64,000 nt of DNA from Linnemannia schmuckeri (GCA_029449235.1 JANATG010000006.1:186001-250000); one strand, 5' to 3'. Numbered from the stretch's first letter, positions 48,078 to 61,095 are shown. Notes: generated by a model from the sequence alone, not told the origin. Numbers and translations: made by a program.

Positions 48078-51000
48078 CTACACACAGATATTTGGATGGA
48101 GGGTGTTTTTTTTGAAAGGGTTAGGTATGGCAGATAAGTAAGGGTTAAAAAGAGTAAGAGAGGTAGAATGACAAAGAGGTAGAGGTAGAGGTGGAAAGGT
48201 AGAGAGAGGTAGGGATGGATTGAAGAAAAGATGAAGAGAAGTAGAAGGGAAGGATAGTGAGATTATGTACAATATAAAGGTTTCGGCAGGATACGAATGC
48301 AAGCACGCACACGCACACGCAGAGGGGAAAGGAAATATGGAAGCACAGAGAAAAAAAAATAAAAACAATGCAGAGAGAGAGAGAGATGAATGAACGAGAG
48401 ATGGAATGAGAAAAAAAGAAGAACGAAATGCAATGGGGAGGAGGCGAATGTGAAGAGTATACACGAATAAGGACGAGGAACGAGGAAGAGAGAGGTGAAG
48501 AAAGAAGGAAAGAGGGCTGAAGAGGTGGCAACGAGGGAGAAAGGAGAAAAGAAAAGAAAGACAAAAAAAAAAAAAAAAAGAGGGCGGGTACGAGCACGAG
48601 GATAAAAATGAAAAAAAAAATGGGCCAGTGGTAGAGCACACAAACACAAACTGTAGTCAAGAAAAAGCCTCGACTACTCTGTTTAAACAACTGAATTGAC
48701 AACAATACAATAAATGAATTAAAAGGCAACGGCACCGAGCGGGAAATGAGGTGAAGGGAGAGGTAGAGGGTCACCAGCAAAGTAAGAGACAGTTCCAATT
48801 GGTAAATTGAATAACAAAGAAAAAAGAGTAAAAAGGCGCGTCCAGTTTCGTTTCGTTCCTCGGCGAATTCAACAAAGAAGAAAAAAGAAGAGAGAGAGGG
48901 CAACACGACCTGACAATACAACAACAAAAAACAACAAAAATAACGTCCAGCTGGTAAAGATAACGATGGAGTAGGTAATATGTTTGTGACTGAGACAATG
49001 AACAAGCGAACGCTACCGTGCGTATAAAAGGGCCAAGCTGCATTCAGAAAAGCAGACAAATGTGAGGAAAGAGAAGGGAAGAAATGAAGAAAGGCGGGAA
49101 AAAAAAATTGTCGCTTTGTGTGCAAGAAAAGGCAGGGTACAGCAGGAAGAGGAAGAGGGAAGGGAGTAGGGAAGGGGAGCAGGTCGGTAAGGCGATGCAC
49201 TGCAAAAGCAATTGAAAATAACAAAGAGGGAAGGGACTAATCACAAGAAAAGAAGAAGAAATAGAAGAGGAAGAGGAGGAGGAAGAAGGGGAAGGAGGAA
49301 AAGAAAAAAAAAAAAAAAGGCAAAGAAAAAGAGAAAGAAAGAAAGAAGAAAAGACAAAAGAAAAGAGGAAGAGTAATGCGCCCTGGCGACAGTCTTTGTA
49401 TACAAAAAAAAAGTAGGCGGGAAAAATATAAGGAGTAGGAATGAATAAGGTGCTAATAGTATAGAGAAGACGAAAATAGGGTCATAGGTTGGGAGAACTC
49501 AGAAACCAACAAACAAGAAAAACAGACACGCAACTCTCATTCATAATTACTCTCTGTCCAACTTCGCCTCTTTTACAAAATAATCCGTATATCCTTTTCA
49601 TGAGAATAGAGAAATAGAGATCGCTGTCGGTCTATCGGGTGTAGCCATGCATTCGATTGCTTGTCAACCGAAAAATAATAATGAGAAGAATAGCAACACC
49701 GACCACCCTTGCAACTGTCTCTTGTGAAAAAAATCTTGCTGCAGGGTATGCACATCCATCCATCGGGCACAATTGACGCATACACAAACACGCCATGTTA
49801 TTTTTCTCTTGTTTTTCTTTGTGTTCACTCTCTCCCAACTTTTTTTTTCTTCCTTGTTCTCATTCCCTCCCCCCTTGTCTATCCCCTCCTTCATCATCAC
49901 CACCAATCTCTTGCCTTCTCTACTCTCTCAAACTCTTTGTTTGTTGTGTCTGTCTGCCCTACATCCTACCCCTTCCTCCCTCCCTCCCCTTCGTCATCTC
50001 AAAGTTAGATTATTTTTTTCTCTCGTTTTACTCTGAGAAAAGAAGGGCAAGGGATGGAAGGGGCGGATATGACACGAGAAATGGCGCATGGTCTAAGATG
50101 GATAGAGCCGCGCGAGCACGAGAGAAAGAGAGACGACAGATCCACAGCTCTCACATATCCACCAACTCAATAAAAAAAATAGAAACGCATAGACGTGAAA
50201 AAAAACGCACTGTCACTACAATAAGCTCTCAAAAATTCTTAATGTTCCCGGTCAGGCTGCGCTTTCCGCCTTGCCTTCCTCCCTCACTCACCCCGCTGCC
50301 ACCCTTTCCCACCCAAAAAATAGCAAGAGTAATGTAAAGATAAAGGGACACCGTAGATCGTAGCGACTCAACAATGCGACGAAGATGGATAAGAGAAGGA
50401 AAGAGAATGAATGAATGAATGAATTGAATTGATCCTCGGGGATGAGAAAAAAGAAAGGGAGACAGAGAGAGAAGGTGAGAATAGGTGGCGAAAGAGAAAG
50501 AGAAGGAGAGAGGAGAACAATGTGAAATGGCACGTCCATTCAATACCATCCAGGGACCTCAAGGATACTAGTCAATAATGATGGAAATCATGAAGACACA
50601 GAAAGAGACAAGGGAGCAGCCAGCAGGGGTGGTGAAAAAAGACCCTTTTTGGTTCATAATATGTCCGAAAGAGGACCTGTTGCTTTTCTCTCTCCTCTTT
50701 TTGTCGCGTTCCCCGACTGCAAACTGGCTCTTTGTGTCTGTGTAGACCAAGAGAGCAACAATAACAATGACTCTCAATCATCCTCATCTACTCCTTTGTA
50801 TTCGCCCCTTTTCCATCTCCCTCTCTCTTACTGTTTTATGTATGTCGCATTCATTTCTCTCTTGCTCTCTTTCACTTTCACTCTCTCGCACCCCTTTCAA
50901 ATGACCTAAGAAAAAATGGCGCGAAAACAAAAACAAAAAAGAGAAAACACGCATGCGCACCGTGTCCATACGGCCCTTCTGCAAGTTCGGGGCAAAGTAG

Positions 51001-53655
51001 CTCTTTTCCGTCCCGCCTTCCCTCTCTCCCCCTCATCTATCCATCCCCCTTTCAGTGCCCCTTCCTCCAACCCCACACGCTTTCCTCTCTCAATTGAACT
51101 CTATAGTACTTTTTTCTTTGTTTGGCCCCTGAGTTTTTGCTCATCTCTGCTTCACTGGTCTGGATGATGGTACACACAGCCCTCAGCGTCCTCTCTTTGT
51201 CCCTCTTAGGCAATCGTGTTTTTTCAAGTATTCGTGATCACCACCCCTACACTGCGCCTATTATTTTGCCCCTAAGTCTTCACTCTCGCCCTCCCTTTTA
51301 CAACTCTTAGTATGACCTTCTCTTGCTGACACTGCTTTTTTTTTTTTTGTTTTTTCTTCAATAATCCCGCCAATTGATATATCGTACAATGCAAGCAAAA
51401 ATTGAAAACAAAAGACGTTGTAACGATTTTGACGGGTAGGTGGGAATGGGAGCACAATAAAAGACAACGGCATTTTTTCATGCCTGTCAACAGAGTTTCC
51501 GCATGCATGAATGAAAATACTTGAAAAATTCATGCCCACGCCCGGAAGCGATGTAGAAATGAGTAGGGGGGTAGGGAAGAGAAGAGAGAGAGAGTGGTTC
51601 AAGCATAAATAAACAAATGCAAAAAAAGGGACGGGTACAGGGATTATCACCCACCACCCAGTTCTCTTGCCTGATAAAAAATACGCGCGTCAGGTAAGCG
51701 CGGGAAGAAAAAAGAAATAGAAAATAGAAAAGCACATAGCAGTTTGGTAGCCAGCCCCCCCCACTCTTCCCAATTGGTTAACTTCCTCCAATTTAGACAG
51801 AGATTCGTACTCTCATGCATGATCGAAGCACAGGGATAGAGAAGGGAAAAGAGGCGAAGGAGGAGATAAGAGGATGTGCGCAACATCAAAACCAAAGATG
51901 GGTTAAGGACGACAAAGAGATAGACAGATACGAAGGAAGAGGAATGGGAAGATGTGCGCAACAAACGATAGGAATAACCCAATTAGCATCCCACAAGAGT
52001 CGGTCAAACAAGGATGCCAAATAGTGTCCATTAAAACCCCTGCATGTGTTTTTCTCTTTTTATCCTTCTCTTCTGAAAGGGATCGACTCGTACGTGAACT
52101 TCCCGCGTCTGAAAGTGTGTGACCCACTATTCTTTGCGCTTCTTCTCTCTCTTCTTGCTCTCTCTCCCTCCCTTTAGAAAAATGAACTTTCCCTGCGTCT
52201 GTAAGCGCTTGTCTTTTTCTCTCCCTCTCTCGAGAAACAACAAAAAGAGGTATATGCAAGTTCTTCCTCTATCGCTATATGTTGTTAAAAACAAACAAGC
52301 AAAACAAATACATCCCCTTTCTCCATCTCTCTCCCCTCTTCTAATATAGTGGCCAAATCACACGCCTTGCATGAATAATAAATGGGCAATTCTTTCTGTT
52401 CAGGGGGTGAAATACTTAGAAAATCTCCCCATTCTTTCACCTTGGTACAGCCAAAAATATGAAAATCATAGGAAGGAAAATTATGAAAGGAAAGGAGGGA
52501 GGGAAGTACAAGTTTTCCCGTGGTCAGTGCTTTTTTTTGACACGGGTATGCAGATGGGGAACCATTAAGGAGAAAAAAATGAACAGAATGCTCCCTAAAA
52601 TATGAAGTGCGTTCGTCCATCTGCCTTGGGGCCCCCGTACTTGCACAGTGCATGTACTCTTTAAGAAAGACGATCCTATCACTACTCAAAGGGTAGAAAA
52701 TAGAAAATGACGCGCCAAAAAAAATAGGGAGGTAGTAAAATGAAAAGAAAAAAGGAGAATAGAAAGGGGAGCAGAGAGAGAGGTGCGGGGGACTCGATCC
52801 ACAACCTGACACTTCTTTGTTTTTGGGCGGGAAACAGGAAAGGTTATGTATTGAATACACAGAATGAAAAGGGCGTATGTGCATATAAAAAAGGGGGAAT
52901 CGAGAAAGAACAGAGAGAAAGAACAACAATAATCGGGATAATAGTGTCCATATAGTCAGTGTTGTTGTTGCTGTCCGACAAACAACTACGATCGCTCGCG
53001 AGAAGCATGAAAATATGTAAAACCCCGCCAAAAACACAAATAAGGACTCTTTCAGACCCCTTGAACGCCCAATGGTCTCCTTGTCCCTCTCCTTACCCCC
53101 TATATAATATTATTATGCCTACTCTTGTATCTCCTTCCCCTCCGAACCCGTCTTCCTTAGAATGCATCCCTTACTCCTTCATTACCTCCTTGCGATTCTT
53201 TACGCTGCTAGAGCCAAACTTCATCTCCTTGCTCTTGCTATACTTAAATCTCATAAGCAATCAGCAATTATGACCTATGGGAAGGGATGAAGATGAGGGT
53301 GATCGATCTTTTTCTTTTTTTTCCCGCCAGTTTGTAAAAAACTTGCGGTCCCACTGCATGTCTTTCATACCTCCTATTTAATCTTTTTTTTTTTTTTTTT
53401 TTTTTTAATTGCTCAGGGTCCTCGGAGCATTTAGACACATTACGTACTTTTCCTCCCAGCCAGAGCCTCTTTCATGTAAAGTTTGACAAAAGAAAAAAAA
53501 GAAGGGCATCGAATAGTAACAAAAATCAAACAACGAAAGAAATGACAATGCTCATATGAGCAAAAACAAGGCTGGGTTGACGAAAAAAAAAAAAGGAGAA
53601 GGCAGAAAGGGATAAGCAAAAAGAAATAAAAAAAAGTAGATGATCTCAAACTTAC
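48078..53655 (-). other. 5.6-kb interval, possible giant intron
   Basis: It is bounded on the sense (minus) side by a strong GTAAGT donor (53,655) and a TGTGTAG acceptor (48,078) with a CCTAACCC branch-point candidate about 40 nt upstream. About 48,100-49,400 is CT-rich in the sense direction. About 49,800-50,030 and 51,000-51,110 are CT-rich in the opposite direction, which could mark an antisense transcript. T23 lies at 53,384-53,406. I find no domain-bearing frame. Whether this is one intron, several introns with small exons, or intergenic DNA is unresolved. Confidence 0.4.
53384..53406. repeat. T23 homopolymer
   Basis: Twenty-three thymines on the plus strand, 34 nt beyond the read-through stop of the Q/S/T-rich exon. 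In the sense orientation it is A23. Confidence 0.85.
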
Positions 53656-55392
53656 CTTTTCAATAGTGACATTCCCGCTAAGACCGTCTCTGAAAGGACC
53701 TGGACCAACGCCCAGATGTCCAAGATCAGTCGTCGCGTGGTGATCCAGATAAGGTGTTGACGTCGTGATTGAGCGCATCATCGGGAACCCAGCCAATGGG
53801 TAGTGTTGGTGGTGGTGCTGATGGTACTGTGGATGTTGATGATGATGTTGATGGTGTTGTTGTTGTTGGTGTTGCTGGCTGAGATGATGATGATGATGGT
53901 GATGTACGTCCGATTGGAAAGTCGCTCCCGAGGAAGTCGATGAAGACGATGAAGATGACAATGCACGACTCATCAAAAAGGCTGCATTCCGTTGCTGAGG
54001 GTCCTGTGAATTCGTGTAAAAGGATCCGGTACTGGGGTCGTAAGAAAAAGGATCGTGGTTTGAATGAGAGGATGAAGGCTGTTGCTGTTGCTGCTGCTGG
54101 AGTTGGGACGTATGCAGCGTCAATAAGGGTGAGGATCGTTGCTGCTGCTGCTGCTGCTGGAATAGAGTAGGATGACCCATAGGTAGTGGTGGTGGTGGTC
54201 TATGGTTTGAGTGATTACGGTGCTGAAGGGACGGTGCAACGGGAACCTTCGACATTCCAGCAGAGGTCGTTGTGGAGGGGATGATCGTAGAAGCCATCAC
54301 TGCCGCCGTTGAGGTCGCTGTAGTGGTTGTCATCCCGGCTGTCATCAAATCGCTCAAGTGACTCAGATCGAACTGATGGTGCTGAGGGAGTCCAGGTGAA
54401 GATGTGTTGCTAGTGTTGGTGTTGTTGTTGGTCAAAGCGCCACTGCTGCCACTGCTACTGGTTGGAGTGTTGTTGCAGTGTGCCTGAAATTGAGTCTGAA
54501 GCAGGTTCCTGGACGTTTGTTGCTGCTGCTGTTGAGCCACTTGCAGATTCAACGCAGGAGACGTCTGTGCCAATTGTTGTTGCTGCTGTTGCTGCTGCTG
54601 CGGGATCTGCATCTGCAGCTGAAACGGAGAAGATGAGTCCTGAGGCTGTGACGTCAATGGAAGCGGCGTCGACATGATTGCACGAGCCTGAGAAAAGGTA
54701 GCAGCAGTCGTCGCGGAAGAAATAGTAGTGGTACTGCTGGTACTGGAGACGATCGAAGAAGAGGGATGAGGGTTGGGACCAGCCGAAACCTTAAGTGCAA
54801 GAGATGATGGTGAAGACGATGAGGGCAGAGAAATAGAAGCAGCAGTCGTCAAAGAGAGAAGAGGGGATGAGGAGGACCGCACGCCAAAAGGCGACAATGG
54901 CTCTGCTTTCAGTTGGATGTGTGTGTTGTCGTTGTTGTTGATATCGAGCTCGTCCCAACCTTCAATACCGCTCGAGGGCGAGGAAGCGTTTGTTGCTGAG
55001 GTAGCTGTCGTGGTTGCGGTGGTGTTGGTCGAAAATGATGTCGTCGAGGATGCTGACAAGGGTGTATCCAGAGTAGTCGCAGAGGTAGCAGCTGCAAAGG
55101 CGTCGATAAAAACCAAGGGAGCGGTAGTTGTCGTCAAAGTTAAGGCCGAAGGAAGTTCTTCTGCTGCAGAAGTGGTGAGTTCTGAGTCAGAGGTGGAGGT
55201 AGAGGTAGAGGCAGAAGAGGAGGAAGAGCAGAGTGTCGTGTCCACTGTAGGCTCAGTGTTTGCAAGAGAAAGAGTCGTTGCAATAGGATCGGTGTTGGAG
55301 ATGGTGTTGTTGTTCCTGAGGACGTTGTTGTGACTGGAAAGGGCACTGGACGTAGTGACAGGAATCGTCGTTGGAAGGATGGTAGAGAACAT
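53656..55392 (-). CDS. Q/S/T/H-rich exon (579 codons), probable N-terminus of a regulator
   Basis: From ATG 55,392 (MFSTILPTTIPVTTSS) an open frame runs 579 codons to a GTAAGT donor after FRDGLSGNVTIEK. It is S/T-rich at first, then carries several Q7-Q9 runs, HHHHHHH and HQHHHQH tracts, like an activation domain. There is no folded domain. Reading past the donor gives an F/C/L-rich non-conserved tail to a stop at 53,440, so the donor is probably used and the real C-terminus lies in another exon. The phase (0) fits the first FAR1 exon, whose acceptor touches its ATG. An acceptor-like TTGCAG just upstream of the ATG suggests a 5' UTR intron. Alternatives: a separate gene ending at 53,440, or a separate gene with small unseen exons. 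Confidence 0.65.
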
Positions 55393-57339
55393 GAATGGTG
55401 CGGTGTTAATGCTGCAAGCAATTGAGCAAGCAGGCGAATCCGAATAAAAGAGAGAGAGAGGGATAAGAGGACAGAAAAAGAGAAGCGATAAAGTAGTTGG
55501 AATGGAAGGGCAAGAGAGGGAAAGTACAGGAATGCAAGGGTAGGGTTGAGGCAATGTTGAACGTTAGTGCCTGTCCGGAGTAAATGGGCATAAGGTAAGA
55601 GAGGTAATTAACAAAAAAGTACGAAAAAAGTAATCGCGATGGGAAATCCCATTTGGATTGATTGACAAAAAAGAGCACACAAAACTCTTTGAAAAAAAAG
55701 GAATGCACAAAATAAGATACAGTGAGCGAAGAAGTGAGGGAAAGAAAGGTCGAAAGAGAAATAAATAAACGTGTTGAGGGCGCTCAGGATGGGTTATGAC
55801 CGTCAGACTGTATGTTGAATCTGTGGTGAGTGGCAGTTTGACGGCGAGCAACTAGACAGCGGACAGAAGGTAACAATCGGAAAAGGAAGAAAGGGAAAAG
55901 AGAAGAGGGAGAAAAGAGAACAGCAAGAGCAAAAGAGACTATAAAGGAGATAAAAGGGACAGAAAAGTACGCAATGCTATCCACGGGTGACCCTGTGTTT
56001 TGGGGTCACGGCTGAGGCACACAAGGACGAGTGTTCTCTTTGCCGTCATAAATGAATAATAAGAAACAACCAAAAGGAAATCAAGCAGTCGAAACGAGCA
56101 ACAAAGACAATGGATGGCTCCTCCTCGACGAACCAGAGGTTTTGCAGTAGCAGTAAGGGACAAGGTAAGAGAAAAAAAGAGCGTCTGTCAAGAGAGCAAA
56201 AAAATCTTTCTCTTTGTTGTAATTTGCAAAAGACATCAATTGCACACAGCGAACGAGCGAGAAGAAAGTGTTGTTTACTCTCTTTTCAAGGACAGCAACA
56301 AGACACAAAATACTGTCGTCTGAGCCCTCTCTGCTTTGTGTGTCCTCAAAGCGTCAAAGATGCCACAGTTCTCACTTCGCCCTCGGTCCACGAAAGTCAA
56401 TGAAAGGTCATTCATAAAAAACGAGGCCATGGAAGAAGACCTTGATGGTTCACAACAGAATAAATAAAGGAGATGACTGTGTGATATACATGAGAGGTCG
56501 ACCCTCTTGTTCGCAACTCACCCCAATAACCGAGTGCTCATTAAGGTGATGCAGAGATAAAGATACACGCTTGCGGAAGAAAGGAGTGTTGTGAAAATAG
56601 AAATTGCTGATCATGTTAAGAAAGCATGGCTAAATAGCCAGGGGGTGCGAGTAAAGAAGGAGAAAAAGAAGGAGACGAGGGAACGGAGGCATATTCTCTC
56701 AAAGATGGGCGTTGTTCTAGAGAGACACTCTCTCGATGTGTTGATCGTTGCTGTTCCTCTTGATATACCACGCTCTTTCCATTCGCTTGTACATTACCTT
56801 TGTTGTCATCCGAATGGCATGCAAGCCCGGAAAATAAACCCTGGTTGGTCTTGACGCGTCAACTGATTAATCAGTTACGATATCGTGACTGGACGCGTTG
56901 AAGATTAAATGGAGGCTGAGGTTGAAAAAATGAAAAAATGAAAAAATGGTGGCGTCGAAAACTGTCGATCAAGAATAGGGCTATCTATGCACTAAGAGGA
57001 GATGATGGTTGCCAGGGAACAAGTAGAGGGTACCAGAGTTAATGCATTATGTACAGTTCATGGCATTGCTAGAATAACTGATTCGCTCTTGTCTGTAATA
57101 TAGAGGAGTACACGAGGAGGTCCGTGTAATGACAATTGGATGGATGGAAAAATAATTGAATGATAAGAACCATGAAAGAGCGTGTGAGAATTAGCGATGA
57201 ACGAGAACAAGGGACACTTGAGTCCTTTGTGACAGCGTCTACTTTATGCTCAAAGTGCCGAATAACACAATGCCCTCCACAAAATAGGGTCGTCTCTTCC
57301 CTTACTCCTTCTCTCTCTCATTACCCCTTCATCGTTCTT

Positions 57340-57341
<2 letters not shown>

Positions 57342-57377
<36 letters not shown>
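57342..57377. repeat. T36 homopolymer
   Basis: The longest single-base run in the window, 36 thymines followed directly by about ten adenines, giving a T36A10 snap-back sequence. Confidence 0.9.
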
Positions 57378-57384
<7 letters not shown>

Positions 57385-60300
57385 AAGACTCATTACAATC
57401 GTAGGGAAATACCACAGGACAAAGTGTTGCGCTAGTCAAAAACATGGAACATTGCACAACATCTGTATGGAAGACATGAATGAGCATGGTCTTTTCATTG
57501 TACTCTTTTCGATGCAGGAAGTGTAGAAAACAAAGAACGATTGCAAAGGAGCCAAAAGAGCATCGTAAACAAGCGCATACTCTCAACCATGGAGATACAG
57601 GCATGGAAAAAAAGTAGAGCACAACTACAAGAAACATCCATCAGAGGAGGGGCCATCGGAATAAAAGAAAGGGTGAGGAGGGCGTTCAAGAGCACAAGAA
57701 ATAATGGGCGCCGGGGACAAATGAGCTGTCTGGGGCGAAAAGGGCAAAGGACTCTTTTTTGTTGTCTACATCGTATTTTTTTCGAGTTACCCGCCAAAAA
57801 ACACAATCGATCACGCTTGGACCTTTCTGTATTCAGTCGTGAGCGAATGAAGCGCCAATAAGTAGTCCCTGTCACGTCAAAAGGGGGCGCCTCAGCAAAG
57901 GAAAGAAAAGGTGAGCGTTTGAGGAGAAGGAAGAGATTGAATAAATGTGTGAAGCAATAGAGAGAGCAGGTGAGGAAGAGAGAGAGAACAAGAAGGGCAG
58001 AAGGGAAGGGGAGAGGCAAGGAGGGAGACGGTAGGAGGAAAGAGGGAGAGTGACACAGAGACAATATAAGGACAAGTGAAAAAGAGAGACAAAGAGGGAG
58101 AAAAAGGGAAAAAAGAGGGGGTATCTTGACACTCGGACCGAGTGTGCTTTTGCACTGCCTGTATGACATGTAAGCCAGCCATGCCACTCCTTCTACACAT
58201 GTGCCAGTTGAGTGAGAAGCGAGCCCAAAAACCTTCACTTGTGAGAGCACTTCTGAAGAGAACCGAGCCGATCAAAAGAGCCATGGCGCATGGATGAGAA
58301 AGAACTCATGGAACTTGAGAGTTTGGACACCCCATGGTCTTCTAAGAACAAATGGATACTCTCGGCAATCCTTGTGTGATGTGCATTTTGTTCGTGTTAC
58401 CAAAGACGATGAAGAAAAAAGATGAGGAGAGGGGGAAGGAGGAATTAAACAGAACTAGAAGGCGAATGTGAGAGGGGCTGAATTGGAAAACTGAGACGAA
58501 TGAAAAGCATGTGTGTTCCAGGGACAGTAAGCATGGTTTTAGCAAGTGCAAGGAAAGTACCCTTCATATTAACTGTGGGACGAATCTCCGGATATATACA
58601 GGGAAAAGGGGAAAACAAAAGGGCGCATCGAGAGAGAAAGAGAAAGAAGGTAAGAACAGAAAAAAAAGGAGTTACGGCGAGCTTCAAGTGAGCCAAGCGT
58701 TTGAGCTTTTTGAAAGGGAAACAAAGGCGACCATCGTCACTTGGCCGTGACGCGAAGACCGTGCCCAGAAAGGCTCGAGCGATTTATCCATACCAGTGCA
58801 GTGCGCCCCGCCTCTCTTTTTTTTATTATTTGTTTTGTTTTGTTTGTTTGTTTAATCGCTTTGGTACAAGAAAAAAAAGGAGATCTCATACTTTCGAGGA
58901 GAGAGGAAGAGGAGAGAGAGAAAGAGACGTAGTAACAAGGGGATAGGACGGAAGGGATGGGTGAAAGTGCGTGTGTTGCAAAAACGAAGGTGTACGCAGG
59001 AAGAATACAATGAAAAAAGAAAAGGAGGGACGAGAGGAGATAGTGCACCACAGGTGCTATAGCTGTTATATAACCCCACGCGATTCGGCCAGTCGCCTTG
59101 GAATAGGAAAGGCCCATGTATTAAACTCGCGTATCCTGAGTGTTGTACTGTACAAATGCATATCGATAGCTCCTCGCCTCTTATCCTTGCATTAAGTAAT
59201 GCAATGTAACCCATGCATACGTACCTTAGGGTTGCGCTGAAAGTATTTTTTGCTTGAGAACCAAGGGAACGATCTACGAAATATGAAGAGTACATGGGGT
59301 CAATGAGAATATAGAGGATCGTTAAACAAAGGGCACCAACATGAACAGAGAGTTTGGGAGCATGCGTATACGTGTTTGAGGTGTGTGTGGTGTCGTTGTT
59401 GTCTGTGTGATTGTTTGGTTACACGGTTGTTGTTGTGTTGTGGGAGAGTGGTGACGAATGCATATTGTCTTCTCAATCGAGGTGCGATTGTTGAATTGAG
59501 AATCCCAGCAAGCGTAAAAGGGGGAGGGGGTAGGGAGAATGTAAAGAACGTTGTTGAGTGTGATCATTCTGCATGCATGGTGGAGAAAATACGAAAATGA
59601 GATGGCACATGGCTTCAATTACAAACACGATAAAAAAGAATCGATTTATGTCCCTGCAGGGGATTGGATCGTGTCTTTTGGAAGTATTTGAGCAAAGAAG
59701 CAAAAATAAAAAAAAGGAGGGCAAGTAAAGGAAATCGGACAAGTGACAACTAGGATGGAAAGGTGAACTGGATGGAGGGGAGAAAGAAATGAAGGATCGA
59801 AGGATATATTGAACGAAGGAGTAGTTGAATGGGTGGATGGTCGGTCTGCCAAAAAAGATCAAAAGTAAAGGATGTGGTTACCTATGAGAGATGGGCGTGC
59901 AGGAGAAGGTTGATTGTCAATCAGTTAGGGTTGCAAGAAATAGTGTGGAATGATTGACAGAGTAGCGAAGAGTGGGAAGGATCAAGGGTAGAGTAAGCCG
60001 AGGGACAGAGAAGTAGATATACGAATAATGGGGCGGATGGTCCAATAGGTCGACAGTGAAAAAAGGGAGGAAGCTGGGATGATTGTGATATTGGAGGAAT
60101 GGGAAGAGAGAGGGAAGAGGAGGCAAGGGTGAAGAGTCAAGAGGAAATAGGGGTATCGAACAAAGAGAAAGAGAGAGAGAGAGAGAGCGTGCAAAATAGG
60201 AAAATAATGAGATAATTGTGTGGAGAGATGAGGAACAAATGTGTATGTATGTATGTATGGGTTGAGCTGTACAAGTGTGCAGACGTACAATAGATCGACA

Positions 60301-60452
60301 CAACAACAACGAGAAGCGACTTGGTGGCGAATGGAAAAAGGGAGAGGGGAGAGGAAGAGAAGGAGTGAGCGAGCAAGAGTGAGAGAGAGTGAATGGAAGA
60401 GAAAGACGAGAGGAAGGGTGTGAGCAAGAGAGAAAAAGCGAGAGAAAGAAGG

Positions 60453-60576
60453 AAAGAAAGAAAGAGAAAAAGAGAGAAAGGGAGAAAGGGAGAAAGAGAG
60501 AAAGAGAGAAAGGGAGAAAGAGAGAAAGAGAGAAAGGGAGAAAGGGAGAAAGAGAGAAAGAGAGAGAGAGAAGAAT
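60453..60576. repeat. GAGAAAG minisatellite (8-bp unit, 24-bp higher order)
   Basis: About fifteen tandem copies of an 8-bp unit alternate between AGAGAAAG and GGAGAAAG, in places in groups of three (24 bp). The whole array is pure purine on the plus strand. Because 24 is a multiple of three, it gives long but meaningless repeated open frames (FLPFSLSL on the minus strand, REKERKGE on plus). Confidence 0.85.
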
Positions 60577-61095
60577 GAAATAGCGAGTGTGGTAAAGACA
60601 CGACAACGATTTGCAATGATGATGATAAATTTGGGATGCCTCTCTTTCACACTTTCTCTCTTCCTCTCTGTACTCTCCCACTGGTCTCCCCATAGAATGA
60701 TGTATTAAATAAGATGGTTCCTTAGTCTTGGGCTGGGCAACAACGCCGCTCCCTGATTGTTTGTTTTTGATCGTTCACACCCAAATTCTCCCACTCTCTC
60801 CTTCGATCGATTGTAACGCTTTCTTTCTTTCAATCCATTGTTACTCATTCTTTAAGTTGATGTAAATGTCTTTCCATGAACAACCCTAACACGGAAAAGA
60901 ATCGCCCATTTTTCTTTACTTGGACACATTTTGCCCTGCTTTGTCTTGGTTACTCATTACTGTACGGTGTTTATTCTGTTGTCGGTCAAAGTAATGTTCC
61001 TCATCAACCATCTTTTTTTCGTCGCTATGTTTCTCTGTTCCTCTCAATCTAGTGCTGCATCTACAACACATATTTTCTAATGGAACAAAACCAAA

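Noticed and set aside
48145..49224. 359-codon minus-strand frame with many hydrophobic residues
   Set aside because: Same artefact: the CT-rich stretch gives long F/S/L/P frames in several registers, with no conserved motif.
52780..52850. GGATCGAGTCC on the minus strand as a possible tRNA T-arm
   Set aside because: The first T-loop base is wrong and no matching acceptor stem or anticodon arm could be drawn.
52285..53037. 250-codon minus-strand frame in the 5.6-kb gap
   Set aside because: No start context, no domain, and mixed low-complexity composition; no splice sites joining it in frame to the flanking exons were evident.
53440..53655. C-terminal extension of the Q/S/T-rich frame to a stop at 53,440
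   Set aside because: Composition changes abruptly to F/C/L right at a strong GTAAGT donor, as in other introns here; kept only as an alternative.
59917..60693. 258-codon minus-strand frame with repeated FLPFSLSL
   Set aside because: It is generated by the 8-bp purine minisatellite and flanking purine DNA; three overlapping frames are open at once.
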